Positions 34,957 through 46,435 of a stretch of 64,000 nt of DNA are shown here, in pieces (position 1 is the stretch's first letter; every line of letters starts with the position of its first letter). The DNA lies in contig NZ_FMXM01000015.1 of NCBI RefSeq assembly GCF_900103325.1, positions 1 through 64,000 on the forward strand, read 5' to 3'. Source of the DNA: Mesorhizobium qingshengii (GTDB lineage Bacteria > Pseudomonadota > Alphaproteobacteria > Rhizobiales > Rhizobiaceae). A program made the position numbers and the translations under genes. The notes beneath the pieces were generated by a model. The model did no database searches. It was not told the DNA's origin and saw only the letters and a program-made list of their open reading frames with translations.

Positions 34957-35865
34957 ATGGCTCTCAAATTCGACACCGGCTTCGATCCCGCCTACGGCCA
35001 GGGGGTGAGCGTCGCGCCGGACGTCCAACGCATCACGGCTCGAAATCCAAGCCCCTTCACCTTTCACGGCACCAACAGCTACATCGTTGGCCGCGACACG
35101 CTGGCGGTAATCGATCCGGGGCCGGATGACGAGACGCATCTGAGGACCCTGCTCGATGTGATCGCAGGCAGGCCGGTCAGCCATATCTTCATCAGCCACA
35201 CGCATCGCGACCACTCTCCTCTGGCGGCCCGGCTGAAAGAGCACACCGGCGCCGTCGTGCTGGCGGAGGGTCCGCACCGTCCCGCAAGACCCTTGCATAT
35301 CGGCGAGACCAATGCGCTCGACGCCAGCGCCGACACCGCTTTCGCTCCCGATATCGCACTTCCCGAGGGCGGGCTGGTCGACGGCGACGGCTGGTCGATC
35401 AGGACTGTTCTGACCCCGGGCCACACCGCCAATCACGCGGCATTCGCGCTGGAAGGAACCGGCATCCTGTTTTCGGCCGATCATGTCATGGCGTGGGCGA
35501 CCTCCATCGTCGCGCCGCCGGACGGGGCGATGGCTGACTACATGGCCTCGCTGGATCGACTGATCGAGCGCGGCGACCGCTTGCTTTTGCCCGGCCACGG
35601 CGGACCGGTGACGGCACCACGCAGTTTCATGCGCGGATTGAAGACACATCGCAAGATGCGCGAGCGAGCCATCCTGGAGCGGGTCAGAGCCGGAGACCGG
35701 ACGATTGTGGACATGGTCAAGGCGATCTACCGGGATACCGACCCGCGACTTCACGGCGCGGCGGGCTTGTCGGTGCTTGCCCATCTGGAGGATCTGGTGG
35801 CGCGCGGTCAAGTCGCGACGGACGCCGCACCGGCCATCGACGGCATCTTCACGCCTGCCACATAG
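34957..35865 (+). CDS. MBL-fold metallo-hydrolase
   Basis: Metallo-beta-lactamase-fold hydrolase of 302 aa. The metal-binding SHTHRDHSPLA is near residue 84, TPGHTANHAAF near 153 and LFSADHVMAW near 171; GHGGPV gives a further His. The C-terminal winged-helix-like region (about 240-300) is typical of the LACTB2/RNase-Z-like hydrolase subgroup. The ATG at 34957 has a weak ribosome-binding site; the longer frame upstream overlaps bioY in antisense and is rejected. Substrate unknown. Confidence 0.85.
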   Translation: MALKFDTGFDPAYGQGVSVAPDVQRITARNPSPFTFHGTNSYIVGRDTLAVIDPGPDDETHLRTLLDVIAGRPVSHIFISHTHRDHSPLAARLKEHTGAVVLAEGPHRPARPLHIGETNALDASADTAFAPDIALPEGGLVDGDGWSIRTVLTPGHTANHAAFALEGTGILFSADHVMAWATSIVAPPDGAMADYMASLDRLIERGDRLLLPGHGGPVTAPRSFMRGLKTHRKMRERAILERVRAGDRTIVDMVKAIYRDTDPRLHGAAGLSVLAHLEDLVARGQVATDAAPAIDGIFTPAT

Positions 35866-35875
35866 GCACCGATGC

Positions 35876-36661
35876 TTATTCGGCCGGAGCTGCGCCAACC
35901 TGGCCGGCGACTTCCTGGTCCAGTTCCGCGAGGAAATCGGTGATGCGCGCGGCATTGTCGCCGAGATCGTAGCGGCCGTAGCGGGAAGCCGACCGCATGT
36001 CGACGATGATGGAATCACCGTCGTCGGTCACGCGGATCGCCACGTCGGCGGGAAGACCGAGGACAAAGCCCTTGGCTACAGCGGCAATCGTCACCTCGCT
36101 TTGCCCGCTGACATCGGGATAGGGTTCGGTTAGATCCCAATCGCGCCGATCGAGCACGGTTTCGACGGCATCCACGACAGTGTCGAATGGCAGATTATAG
36201 CTGCGCCCGCTGACCAGTGGATAGCTCTCGGTCTGCAGCCGCTGTTCGCCGGGCGTGGACGGGGCGAGCACGTTCATGTCCTTGGTCCGGTCGCTGACGT
36301 CGAGCACCGGCGGATCATCGAAATCCGTCGTGATATCCCTGAGCGGCGGATAGATTGTCGCCCAGTAGGCGGCAACGCCAAAGGGTGTGAGCACGAGCAG
36401 CGCCAGCAGGACGCCGACCGTCAGGTCGCGTCCACCGCGGTCACCGAAATTCCACAGCCTCGAAAAGGCAAATCCGGCAAACAGGAGTGCCAGGGCCGCC
36501 AGCAGCGCGACAATGCCCAGTACCCACAAGAAAACAGGTGTTTCGACAAGGTCGAAGCGATGGCCGATGAAGACGGTCAGCAGCAACACCACCGAGAAGG
36601 CGGCGGTGCGCCGCGACCATCCGGCCGCCTTCGACGTCTGCCGTTCAGGAATGCTAACCAT
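35876..36661 (-). CDS. DUF1499 domain membrane protein
   Basis: Protein of 261 aa with three N-terminal hydrophobic segments (about residues 20-40, 43-65 and 78-100), followed by a DUF1499-type domain (TVVDAVETVLDRRDWDL; VAIRVTDDGDSIIVDMRSASRYGRYDLGDNAARI). The function of the family is unknown. The ATG at 36661 is used. It is convergent with the metallo-hydrolase gene, only 10 bp apart. Confidence 0.8.
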   Translation of the reverse strand: MVSIPERQTSKAAGWSRRTAAFSVVLLLTVFIGHRFDLVETPVFLWVLGIVALLAALALLFAGFAFSRLWNFGDRGGRDLTVGVLLALLVLTPFGVAAYWATIYPPLRDITTDFDDPPVLDVSDRTKDMNVLAPSTPGEQRLQTESYPLVSGRSYNLPFDTVVDAVETVLDRRDWDLTEPYPDVSGQSEVTIAAVAKGFVLGLPADVAIRVTDDGDSIIVDMRSASRYGRYDLGDNAARITDFLAELDQEVAGQVGAAPAE

Positions 36662-36698
36662 TGTTTTCTGCGCTGCCCCAACCCGAACAGAGACTTAG

Positions 36699-36797
36699 CG
36701 CATGACCCCGAAAATCGGAATCGATTTTCGGGGTCATGCGCCAGTCAAAAATGCTACAGCGCCCTTTGCTCGCCCGAAAGGGCGCGCGGCGCTGTGG
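36699..36797. repeat. RIME-like intergenic palindromic element
   Basis: Two adjacent hairpins fill the space between two genes. The first has perfect 19-bp arms (36699-36717 and 36722-36740) around a 4-base loop, with core CATGACCCCGAAAATCG. The second has arms CTACAGCGCC/GGCGCTGTGG (36754-36763, 36788-36797) with an inner GCCCTTT/AAAGGGC pair. Such mosaic palindromes are abundant in Mesorhizobium and Rhizobium intergenic DNA. It lies downstream of the acyl-CoA ligase and upstream of the DUF1499 gene, and may terminate transcription. Confidence 0.75.
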
Positions 36798-36840
36798 TGC
36801 CTTTTGGCGGCGGCTTGAAGCCGAGACACGCAACATCCAG

Positions 36841-38469
36841 TCAATCCGTCGGCAAGCGGTAATCCTTGAACTGCTGGCGCAAGGTGATCTTCTGGATCTT
36901 GCCGGTGGCGGTATGCGGGATCTCGCCGACGAAAGCGACATCATCCGGCATCCACCACTTGGCCACCTTGCCGTCCATGAAATCGAGGATGTCCGCCTTG
37001 GTCGGTTCCTTGCCCGGCTTGGCAACGATGACCAGCAATGGCCGCTCGCCCCATTTCGAATGCTGGACGCCGATGGCCGCCGCCTCCGCGACGTCGGGGT
37101 GGCCGACGGCCAGATTCTCGAGGTCGATGGTCGAAATCCACTCGCCGCCGGACTTGATCACGTCCTTGGCACGATCGGTGATCTGCATATAGCCGCCGGC
37201 ATCGATATGAGCGACGTCTCCGGTGTCGAACCAGCCGTCCTCGTCGAACTGCTCCGCGCCCGCGCCGCCATAGTAGGCGCGGGCAACGGCCGGGCCGCGC
37301 ACTTTCAGCCGGCCAAACGTCTTGCCATCCCAGGGCAGCGCCTTGTTGTCGTCGTCGGTCACCTTCATTTCGACGCCGAAGGGCGGGTAGCCCTGTTTCT
37401 GCTGGATGTCGAGCCTGGCCTCACCCTGGAGACCGGCATATTCCGGCTTCAAGGTACACAGCGTGCCGAGTGGCGACATCTCGGTCATGCCCCAGGCATG
37501 GATGACCTGGACGTCGTAATTCTGCTGAAACTTCGTCATGATCGCGCGTGGACAGGCCGAGCCTCCGATAACGACCTTGTTCAGATAGGGAAGCTTCTTG
37601 CCGGTCTCTTCGAGGTATTGCAGCAGCATCATCCATACGGTCGGCACGGCGGCGCTGAAGGTCACTTTCTCGGTGTCGAGCAATTCATAGATCGAGGCGC
37701 CATCCATCTTGCAGCCAGGCATGACCAGCTTGGCACCGATCATCGGCGCGCTCTGGCCAAGGCCCCAGGCATTGGCATGGAACATCGGCACGACCGGCAG
37801 GATCGTATCGCGCGACGAAAGCCCCATCGCGTCAGGCATGGCGGCGATCATGGCGTGCAGCACGTTCGAACGGTGACTGTAGACGACGCCCTTTGGATCG
37901 CCCGTGGTCCCCGACGTGTAGCACATGCCGGCGGCGGTGCCTTCGTCGAAGACCTTCCAGGCGAAATCGCCATCCGCCTCATTCAGCCACTCCTCATAGG
38001 CAACCACATTCGGCAATGTGGTCCGCGGCATGTGCGCCTTGTCGGTCAGCACGACCACCTGTTTCAGCGACTTGACGGCGCCGGCGATCTTCTCAAGCAG
38101 CGGCACGAAGGTCAGGTCAACGAAGATTGCCTTGTCCTCGGCATGGTTCATGATCCAGACGATCTGCTCGGGAAACAGCCGTGGATTGAGCGTGTGATAG
38201 ATCGCGCCAATGCCCATGATGCCGTACCAGGCCTCGATGTGGCGTGCGGTGTTCCAGGCCAGCGTGGCGATCCGGTCGCCCAAGCGATAGCCGTCGCGTT
38301 CCAGCCGCTGGGCGACCTTCAGGGCGCGGCGATGGATGTCCGCATAGGTAGTGCGCACGATCGGCCCCTCGATCGAGCGCGAGACGATCTCGCGCACGCC
38401 ATGCTGCCGCTCGGCGTTGTCGATGAGTTTGTGGCACAGCAGCGGCCATTCCTGCATCAGTCCCAGCAT
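36841..38469 (-). CDS. Fatty-acyl-CoA synthetase (AMP-forming; DmdB-like)
   Basis: ANL-superfamily ligase of 542 aa activating a carboxylic acid to its CoA thioester through an acyl-AMP. The AMP-binding P-loop YTSGTTGDPKGVVYSH is near residue 183, HAWGMTEMSPLGTL near 325, GWFDTGDVAHIDAGGYMQITDRAKDVIKSGGEWIS near 415, and the catalytic Lys in GKIQKITLRQQF is near the C-terminus. The ATG at 38469 follows GGAGG; the 240-residue upstream extension of the frame is rejected. The sequence style fits medium/long-chain or 3-methylmercaptopropionyl-CoA ligases; the chain length is not determined. Confidence 0.88.
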   Translation of the reverse strand: MLGLMQEWPLLCHKLIDNAERQHGVREIVSRSIEGPIVRTTYADIHRRALKVAQRLERDGYRLGDRIATLAWNTARHIEAWYGIMGIGAIYHTLNPRLFPEQIVWIMNHAEDKAIFVDLTFVPLLEKIAGAVKSLKQVVVLTDKAHMPRTTLPNVVAYEEWLNEADGDFAWKVFDEGTAAGMCYTSGTTGDPKGVVYSHRSNVLHAMIAAMPDAMGLSSRDTILPVVPMFHANAWGLGQSAPMIGAKLVMPGCKMDGASIYELLDTEKVTFSAAVPTVWMMLLQYLEETGKKLPYLNKVVIGGSACPRAIMTKFQQNYDVQVIHAWGMTEMSPLGTLCTLKPEYAGLQGEARLDIQQKQGYPPFGVEMKVTDDDNKALPWDGKTFGRLKVRGPAVARAYYGGAGAEQFDEDGWFDTGDVAHIDAGGYMQITDRAKDVIKSGGEWISTIDLENLAVGHPDVAEAAAIGVQHSKWGERPLLVIVAKPGKEPTKADILDFMDGKVAKWWMPDDVAFVGEIPHTATGKIQKITLRQQFKDYRLPTD

Positions 38470-38502
38470 TCGTTCCTCCCCTACGCTTTTGCGTTCTTGC
38501 TT

Positions 38503-38523
38503 TTCGCTCCATTGTGGAGCGAA
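38503..38523. promoter_or_regulatory. Palindrome upstream of the acyl-CoA ligase gene
   Basis: Perfect 9-bp arms TTCGCTCCA and TGGAGCGAA surround TTG, 34 bp upstream of the ligase ATG. Position and symmetry suit a TetR- or FadR-like repressor site. No regulator gene is adjacent. Confidence 0.5.
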
Positions 38524-38661
38524 CCGGCGGTTTGTCCAGTCACCGGCCCGGGGAAGCGCTGTATTGATCGACAGGTCTGGGAAGACCGCCACAATCCGGC
38601 CATCGTCGGCGTTAAGGTTCGTTAATGGGCAAGGGGCGATTGGCGACTGAAAGAGGTTCGC

Positions 38662-39018
38662 ATGGACGCGCAGCTCGACGACAAAGCGCTCGAAAATACG
38701 CTTGCCGAAAGCCTGGCCGATCTGGTGCCGGATACAAAGACTGTTTCCGAAGACGAATTTGTTGAAGTTGTCGGCGGCGCGCTCGAAGCGGTCGGCGGCA
38801 CATTGCTGTTCAAGATGTGCGTCCAGAACGAAGGTGAAGGCCAGCACGTAGCGGCCGCATCCGTCGGCGACGGCGGCAATCGCCAGTTCCTGCTGCTCAC
38901 CTTGCCGACCGGCGGTGGCTCCTTGAAGGTCGAGACCGCGTCGCGAAGCAATAACCCGGTGGCCGGTATCGCAGCCGCCTATGCCGGGCTCATGGATGCG
39001 TTCAAGGCAGCTGCCTGA
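38662..39018 (+). CDS. Conserved hypothetical protein
   Basis: Small acidic, soluble protein of 118 aa starting MDAQLDDKALENTLAESL. It has no signal peptide or membrane segment and is rich in Ala, Gly and acidic residues (EVVGGALEAVGGTLL). No domain is recognised. The ATG at 38662 follows AGAGGTT. It is divergent from the acyl-CoA ligase and precedes the DUF427 gene by 146 bp on the same strand. Codon use matches neighbours, so it is probably real. Confidence 0.65.
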   Translation: MDAQLDDKALENTLAESLADLVPDTKTVSEDEFVEVVGGALEAVGGTLLFKMCVQNEGEGQHVAAASVGDGGNRQFLLLTLPTGGGSLKVETASRSNNPVAGIAAAYAGLMDAFKAAA

Positions 39019-39164
39019 CTCTCGGCGGACAGGGCCCGTCTCAAAGGCGCGAACAGTCGGCCCGAGCCCTGCGCAAGTGGCCTTGCGTGCAGCATGGCGA
39101 CAGCAGGTCTTGCGCAACGCACTTGCACGACACACTTTAAAGTCGAGGCAAGGAGACCCCCCGC

Positions 39165-39554
39165 ATGGATCAGATCGCCAATCCGGCACCCGGCTTTCAA
39201 CGCAATCCAGACAAGGTCATTGCCATCGAGCCCTATGTCGGCACCGTCACCGTGCGCGCCGGGGACACGGTCATCGCCTCCTCCACCAGGGCCAAGGTGC
39301 TGACCGAGGCCCCCTATCCCCCGGTCTTCTACATTCCGTTCGCCGACATCGATTTCGGCAAGCTCCGCGGCACGGAACATTCCACCCATTGTCCCTACAA
39401 GGGCGATGCAAGCTATTGGAGCGTCCTGCCTGCCGGCGAGACCGGCCAGAATGCGATGTGGGCTTATGAGCGGCCGTTCGACGAAATGACTGAAATCCGC
39501 GCCCACGGCGCATTCTACGCCACCAAGGTCAGCATCGAAGCCAGACCAGGCTGA
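39165..39554 (+). CDS. DUF427 domain protein
   Basis: Protein of 129 aa matching the DUF427 pattern: RVRAGDTVIASSTRAKVL-like strand, YPPVFYIPFADIDF, and THCPYKGDASYWSV, ending AWAYERPF-like before AFYATKVSIEARPG. The family is widespread and functionally undefined. The ATG at 39165 has AAGGAG at good spacing. Confidence 0.85.
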   Translation: MDQIANPAPGFQRNPDKVIAIEPYVGTVTVRAGDTVIASSTRAKVLTEAPYPPVFYIPFADIDFGKLRGTEHSTHCPYKGDASYWSVLPAGETGQNAMWAYERPFDEMTEIRAHGAFYATKVSIEARPG

Positions 39555-39616
39555 GCGGACGGCAGCCACTTTTCGGATCCGCGAGGCACCGAAAGCGCTG
39601 ATGCGCTGGACCGCCG

Positions 39617-40357
39617 TTAGTCCGTGGTGCCGTGATTGCCGATGCCGTCGGCATCGTCGAGCCGCACAAAGGTCAGACCTTTTTCCTTCAGCGCCAGCAG
39701 GCCCTGCACCACGCCTTCGCCGGCGGCATGGGTCGGCTGGTTGATGTGGGCGATGATGACGTCACCATCCTTGGCCGCCGCGATGCGCCTGGTGGTTTCC
39801 CTGGCGCCGAGCAGCGACCCACCGTCGCCGTTTATCGAGAAGCCTGCAATCTTGAAGCCAAGCTTGCGGATCATCGCGATCGCCGACGGGCTGTATTCGG
39901 CGGTTGCCCCGCGAAACCATTTCGGCGCCGGCTCGCCGGTCCTGGCAAGGGCAGTGGCACCCGACTCGACCTCGGCCAGAACCGCGTCCGGGCTGCCGGC
40001 GCTGCGGATGCCGTAAATCTTCTGCGGCGTGTCGACCGCCGGGACATGATGGCCGCCGTGATTTTCCAGTTCGAACAGATCGGGATGCGCCCGCATGATC
40101 TCGACGGCGGCGGCGTTTCGCTTCAGCCAGATGCCGGTAACGAAAATGGTGGCGGGAATCTTGTTTTCCACCAGCGTCGAGAGAATGCGGTTGTCGGTCT
40201 GTCCGCCGCAGGCATCGAGCGTCAGCGCAACGCGACCCGCCCCGCTTGCATCCGGCTGGATGTGCAGCGTGGGCTCGACCAGCGGCGCGGCGTTGCCGCT
40301 GGATATCACCGCCAACGAGATGGCGAGCATGCAGAGATGTTTTTGCAGCGGGTGCAT
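39617..40357 (-). CDS. Secreted polysaccharide deacetylase family protein
   Basis: NodB-homology-fold protein of 246 aa with an N-terminal signal peptide (HLCMLAISLAVISSGNA, cleavage near residue 23). The catalytic region starts VALTLDACGGQTDN near residue 44, where TxDD is replaced by DAC. FELENHGGHHVPAV provides the His pair and DGDVIIAHINQPTHAAGEG the C-terminal His. The ATG at 40357 follows AGGAA. It would act in the periplasm on N- or O-acetylated glycan. The altered first Asp motif (DACGG) is typical of a subgroup but makes the exact activity uncertain. Confidence 0.8.
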   Translation of the reverse strand: MHPLQKHLCMLAISLAVISSGNAAPLVEPTLHIQPDASGAGRVALTLDACGGQTDNRILSTLVENKIPATIFVTGIWLKRNAAAVEIMRAHPDLFELENHGGHHVPAVDTPQKIYGIRSAGSPDAVLAEVESGATALARTGEPAPKWFRGATAEYSPSAIAMIRKLGFKIAGFSINGDGGSLLGARETTRRIAAAKDGDVIIAHINQPTHAAGEGVVQGLLALKEKGLTFVRLDDADGIGNHGTTD

Positions 40358-40496
40358 CAATTCCTGACCGGTATTTTCAAGTGGGTGTCCCAACACCCGC
40401 ATGAAGGCGGAAATCGGGATGGTGCATAGCAGAAAAGCGCAAGGCGCGACAATTTGACTGTCCGCGTGGTGAGACCGATGCCTGCCACGCATGATC

Positions 40497-41600
40497 TCAG
40501 ATGGCGCGCTCCAACTTCACTTCGGTGCGCGAAAGGAGTTCAAGCACCGCGTCGACGACAGGCTTGACCTCGAGGCGCCACACACAGAACGCCTTGCCGG
40601 GATCTGGCCAGCTGCACAGGTTCCTGTCGACACAGTGGCAAGGTATCGGTGGCCGAACCACAATGCTGGATACGCCCACGGGCCCCCAGCGCGACGGGTT
40701 CGTCGAACCGAACAGCCCGACAACCGGGGTTCCCGCCGCCGCGGCCATGTGCATCGGGCCGCTTTCGTTGCCGAGAAACAGCCTGGCCTGCGCCAGCACC
40801 GCCAGCAGCCTTTCAAGCGACAACTGCCCAACCAGATTGACGACCGCTGGCGCTGTCCGAGCGACGATGCGTTCTGCAATCCCCTGCTCGTCCGGGCCAC
40901 CCACCAGGACGACGTCTAGGCCGGTTTCGCCCGTGATCTCGACGATCGCCGCGGCAAACCGCTCCGGCTGCCAACGCCGCCCCTCGAAGCTTGCACCCGC
41001 ATGCACGGCCACAAAGGCATTTGGCCGCAGATGATGCTTGCCCAGGAGTGCCAATGCCCTTGCCGTCTCGACCGGCAGCGGTTGTATGCGCGGAACCGCC
41101 ACGCGGAGGCCGATGCCAAGCGCCTGGAGCGGCGAAAGATAGCGATACAGAAAATGCTGGCCGCCAAAACCATATGGCTTGGCAAAGACATTGGCGGGCT
41201 GCCGCTCCAGCAGACGCAAGGGCCTTTCGGGAGGGTCGTAGCCGACACGGGTGTTGGCGTTGACAAACCCGCTGATGATGCGCGACGTCTTTGAATCGGT
41301 CAGGTCGATCGTCAGGTCGAAGTGGAAGCGGCGCAACGCCCGCACCATGGCGTAAAGCTCTTTTGCCCGCTCCAGGGTGGTGCCACGCATGCGGGCCCGG
41401 CTGAATGTGACCACCTCGGAAGCGATGCCATGGGCGATCACGAAGCTCTCGAAGCGGGCCTCGCACAGAAACACGAGCCTGGCGCCGGGGAATTCAAGCC
41501 GCAGCTTTTCCGCAAGCGCCGAGGCAAGGACGAGATCTCCCATGAACTTCGTTTGAATGACCAGGATCGAGCGAAACGGCGCGGGTGAGGTCTGCAACAT
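40497..41600 (-). CDS. Glycosyltransferase family 9 (heptosyltransferase-like)
   Basis: GT-B enzyme of 367 aa of the ADP-heptose:LPS heptosyltransferase family. The N-terminal ILVIQTKFMGDLVLASALA, VAVHAGASFEGRRWQPERFA near residue 200 and LGNESGPMHMAAAAGTPVVGLFGSTNPSRWGP near residue 280 are diagnostic. It probably adds a core sugar to LPS or acts on another surface glycan. The ATG at 41600 is preferred over a TTG at 41648. It follows the ppdK gene on the same strand by 124 bp. Confidence 0.87.
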   Translation of the reverse strand: MLQTSPAPFRSILVIQTKFMGDLVLASALAEKLRLEFPGARLVFLCEARFESFVIAHGIASEVVTFSRARMRGTTLERAKELYAMVRALRRFHFDLTIDLTDSKTSRIISGFVNANTRVGYDPPERPLRLLERQPANVFAKPYGFGGQHFLYRYLSPLQALGIGLRVAVPRIQPLPVETARALALLGKHHLRPNAFVAVHAGASFEGRRWQPERFAAAIVEITGETGLDVVLVGGPDEQGIAERIVARTAPAVVNLVGQLSLERLLAVLAQARLFLGNESGPMHMAAAAGTPVVGLFGSTNPSRWGPVGVSSIVVRPPIPCHCVDRNLCSWPDPGKAFCVWRLEVKPVVDAVLELLSRTEVKLERAI

Positions 41601-41724
41601 CTGTTTCCGGAACAATTGGCGGGACGTCCGCAAATTGGCTGGGAACAATGTCGAGATTGCGCGATGCCGTCAGCACGTTCGCGTGAATTATCTTACAAAA
41701 CGGTAAGCTCGATCTGGATGGGTC

Positions 41725-44403
<2,679 letters not shown>

Positions 44404-44628
44404 GCTTTGCTCTCCGGTTGCAGGAGATTGGAAAGATTGGCGAAACGGAAAGTTCCGCCGTGTCCGACTTCGGAGCGATATGATGCTGCAGTGCGAAAGG
44501 CAAGGCGTCAGGGACGTCGTCCGGCTGCTACAATCGATTAAGAAAAAGTTGTGTCCGAAGATGCGGCAAAAAGACTTGCCACTCCAGAACCCCAGGACTA
44601 GAACATAAAGGGAACGAAGAGGTACGCC

Positions 44629-44973
44629 ATGAAACTGTCTGGAAAACTCGACTATCTGGAATTGCCGGCGACCGGCGGAACGCTGGACCGGCTCAAGGCT
44701 TTCTACAGCACTGCCTTTGCCTGGTCTTTCACCGACTATGGGCCGACCTATTCGGCCTTTGCCGAGGGCCTGGACGGAGGCTTCCAGGCCGACGCCGCGG
44801 AAGCGCCCGCCAAGCCGCTGCCCGTGCTCTATAGCAAGGATCTGGAGGAAACGCTCAGCGCTGTCGAAAGTGCCGGCGGCATGATCGTCAAGCCGATCTT
44901 CGCGTTCCCCGGCGGCCGGCGCTTTCACTTTGTCGATCCGGCTGGAAACGAGATGGCGGTCTGGTCCGAATAG
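44629..44973 (+). CDS. VOC/glyoxalase superfamily protein
   Basis: Small protein of 114 aa with the beta-alpha-beta-beta-beta VOC fold (LDYLELPATGGTLDRLKAFYSTAF ... VLYSKDLEETLSAVESAGGMIVKP ... FHFVDPAGNEMAVWSE). The terminal HFVDPAGNEMAVW pattern is typical of glyoxalase-like proteins. Substrate and metal use are unknown. It is divergent from ppdK. Confidence 0.82.
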   Translation: MKLSGKLDYLELPATGGTLDRLKAFYSTAFAWSFTDYGPTYSAFAEGLDGGFQADAAEAPAKPLPVLYSKDLEETLSAVESAGGMIVKPIFAFPGGRRFHFVDPAGNEMAVWSE

Positions 44974-45100
44974 CCCGTTCGCTTGCCGTTTGGCGGCGAC
45001 GGCAGTTAGCCCATTCGGGCGTTCTCACCATCATTCATAAGCATTGTGCTTTTTGGCTGCTCTGCTAAGAACGCGCCGCACAAGCGACTCTGACGGCAAT

Positions 45101-45175
45101 TGGGGCGTCGCCAAGTGGTAAGGCATCGGTTTTTGGTACCGACATTCCCAGGTTCGAATCCTGGCGCCCCAGCCA
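45101..45175 (+). tRNA. tRNA-Gln (anticodon UUG)
   Basis: A complete cloverleaf is readable. The acceptor stem TGGGGCG pairs with CGCCCCA. The D-arm is GCC...GGC, the anticodon stem TCGGT pairs with ACCGA around loop TTTTGGT (anticodon TTG), and the T-arm is CCAGG-TTCGAAT-CCTGG. The discriminator G and an encoded CCA end at 45175. Confidence 0.97.
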
Positions 45176-45706
45176 ACAAATCGCTAAGCTATTGTTATTC
45201 ATTGACTTTTTCTTCAGGGATAGTTGGGCGACACCGAGCGCGGTTGGAATATCTTGATCAAGCGCCGGCTGAACAGCGCGACGCTCTGCGCAAAGACGAC
45301 TTTGATAAGGCCAATCCCGCCACCCAAGTCGTGATGGCTCGCCGCAATTTGTCCGAGGCCAACCTTGGCCCTGGCGAATACAACCAAATCCGACAGGCTA
45401 TTTTGTGCGCCAGCATCGATATCATCGGCGAACTCCATGCGCGGCAAGAAGGCGACTACGACTAGACTACAACTAAAAGACAAGCTCGCTAAAGCGGCAA
45501 GCCGAGAGAGCGACAGTCCCCGTTTCAGCGACCCCGAATCTCTCTTCGACCTTTTCAGAAGTCGCCGAGGCTTTTCGATCCGACCAAATGATGACAGCGC
45601 CAAGCCATTGGCGTCCCGATCCCGGAGCGATAGAGGTTCAATCGCATGGAAGGGAGTGGGAGCGCAGCAAAGCGAATGCGACGAATGGCGGAACAGTCGC
45701 TGAAAG
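45176..45706. other. Gap downstream of tRNA-Gln
   Basis: This 531-bp stretch lies between the tRNA and the end of livF. One coding-like fragment is noted separately at 45202-45465. Other frames (45365-45703 plus, 45214-45780 minus) have Ser/Arg-rich content unlike real proteins. No integrase or direct repeat of the tRNA end was seen in the window. Confidence 0.45.
45202..45465 (+). CDS. Possible small protein or gene fragment next to tRNA-Gln
   Basis: The frame reads through from the tRNA without a stop, then gives soluble, charge-rich sequence (ARLEYLDQAPAEQRDALRKDD; NLSEANLGPGEYNQIRQAI) ending DYD. Composition from about 45244 looks like a true protein rather than a shadow. No ATG exists before 45334, so the start would be TTG at 45202 or 45244, or the fragment has lost its 5' end. 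It is not recognised as any family. Position directly after a tRNA is compatible with a relic of an integrated element. Confidence 0.3.
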   Translation: MTFSSGIVGRHRARLEYLDQAPAEQRDALRKDDFDKANPATQVVMARRNLSEANLGPGEYNQIRQAILCASIDIIGELHARQEGDYD

Positions 45707-46435
45707 CTACGCGGCAACGCCACCCAGATAGGCGCTGATGACCGCTTCATTGCTCGCAAGATCGCTGCCTGGTCCCTCAAGGACGATGCGGCCGGCTTTC
45801 AGAACATAGGCGTAGTCAGCGAACTTCAAAGCAACCTTGCTGTTCTGCTCTACCAGTAAGATGGTCACGCCTTCGCGATTGAGACGCTGTATGATGTTCA
45901 TGACTTCCTTAATCAATTGCGGCGCAAGTCCCATCGACGGCTCATCAAGCAGCAGCACCTTCGGCTTGGCCATAAGGGCTCTGCCGATAGCCAGCATTTG
46001 CTGTTCTCCCCCGGACAGGTTCCTTGCATCGCCATTCTGCCTGCGCGCCAGGATCGGGAAAAGTTCGAATACATGATCCAGCCGCCGGCGCCGCTCGATG
46101 TCGTCGGCTAAGGTGAACGAGCCCAGGTCGAGGTTCTCTTTAATCGTCATATCGCCGAAAATACGCCGCCCCTCGGGGACGTGAACGAGCCCGCGATGAG
46201 GCAAGCGATGGGCAGGAACCCTGGTTATGTCCTCGCCCAGGAAGCAGACAGTGCCAGAGGACGCCATAATGAGGCCCGACAGCGTGCGCAAAGTCGTACT
46301 TTTGCCGGCGCCGTTCGCGCCGAGCAGTGCCACGACCTGACCGCGTTTGATCGACAGGCTAACGCCATGAAGTGCTTCGATGCCGCCATAGCGCGTGACG
46401 ATACGGTCGGCAGCAAGAATAATATTGGGGTCCAT
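45707..46435 (-). CDS. livF: Branched-chain amino acid-type ABC transporter ATPase LivF
   Basis: ATPase of 242 aa of a HAAT-family importer. Walker A is GANGAGKST near residue 37, the signature LSGGEQQMLAIGRALM is near 137, and Walker B is VLLLDEPSMGLAP. The ATG at 46435 overlaps the livG stop. It closes the operon rraA-like - livK - livH - livM - livG - livF. Confidence 0.93.
   Translation of the reverse strand: MDPNIILAADRIVTRYGGIEALHGVSLSIKRGQVVALLGANGAGKSTTLRTLSGLIMASSGTVCFLGEDITRVPAHRLPHRGLVHVPEGRRIFGDMTIKENLDLGSFTLADDIERRRRLDHVFELFPILARRQNGDARNLSGGEQQMLAIGRALMAKPKVLLLDEPSMGLAPQLIKEVMNIIQRLNREGVTILLVEQNSKVALKFADYAYVLKAGRIVLEGPGSDLASNEAVISAYLGGVAA

Noticed and set aside
34213..36018. 601-residue minus-strand frame across bioY and the metallo-hydrolase gene
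   Set aside because: It reads bioY out of frame and the hydrolase in antisense; both real genes have clear family motifs.
38470..39189. N-terminal extension of the acyl-CoA ligase frame to 782 residues
   Set aside because: It overlaps the hypothetical protein gene on the other strand and is not ligase-like; ATG 38469 has a strong GGAGG.
45214..45780. 188-residue minus-strand frame near tRNA-Gln
   Set aside because: Ser/Leu/Arg-rich shadow overlapping the livF end and the plus-strand coding-like fragment; no start signal.
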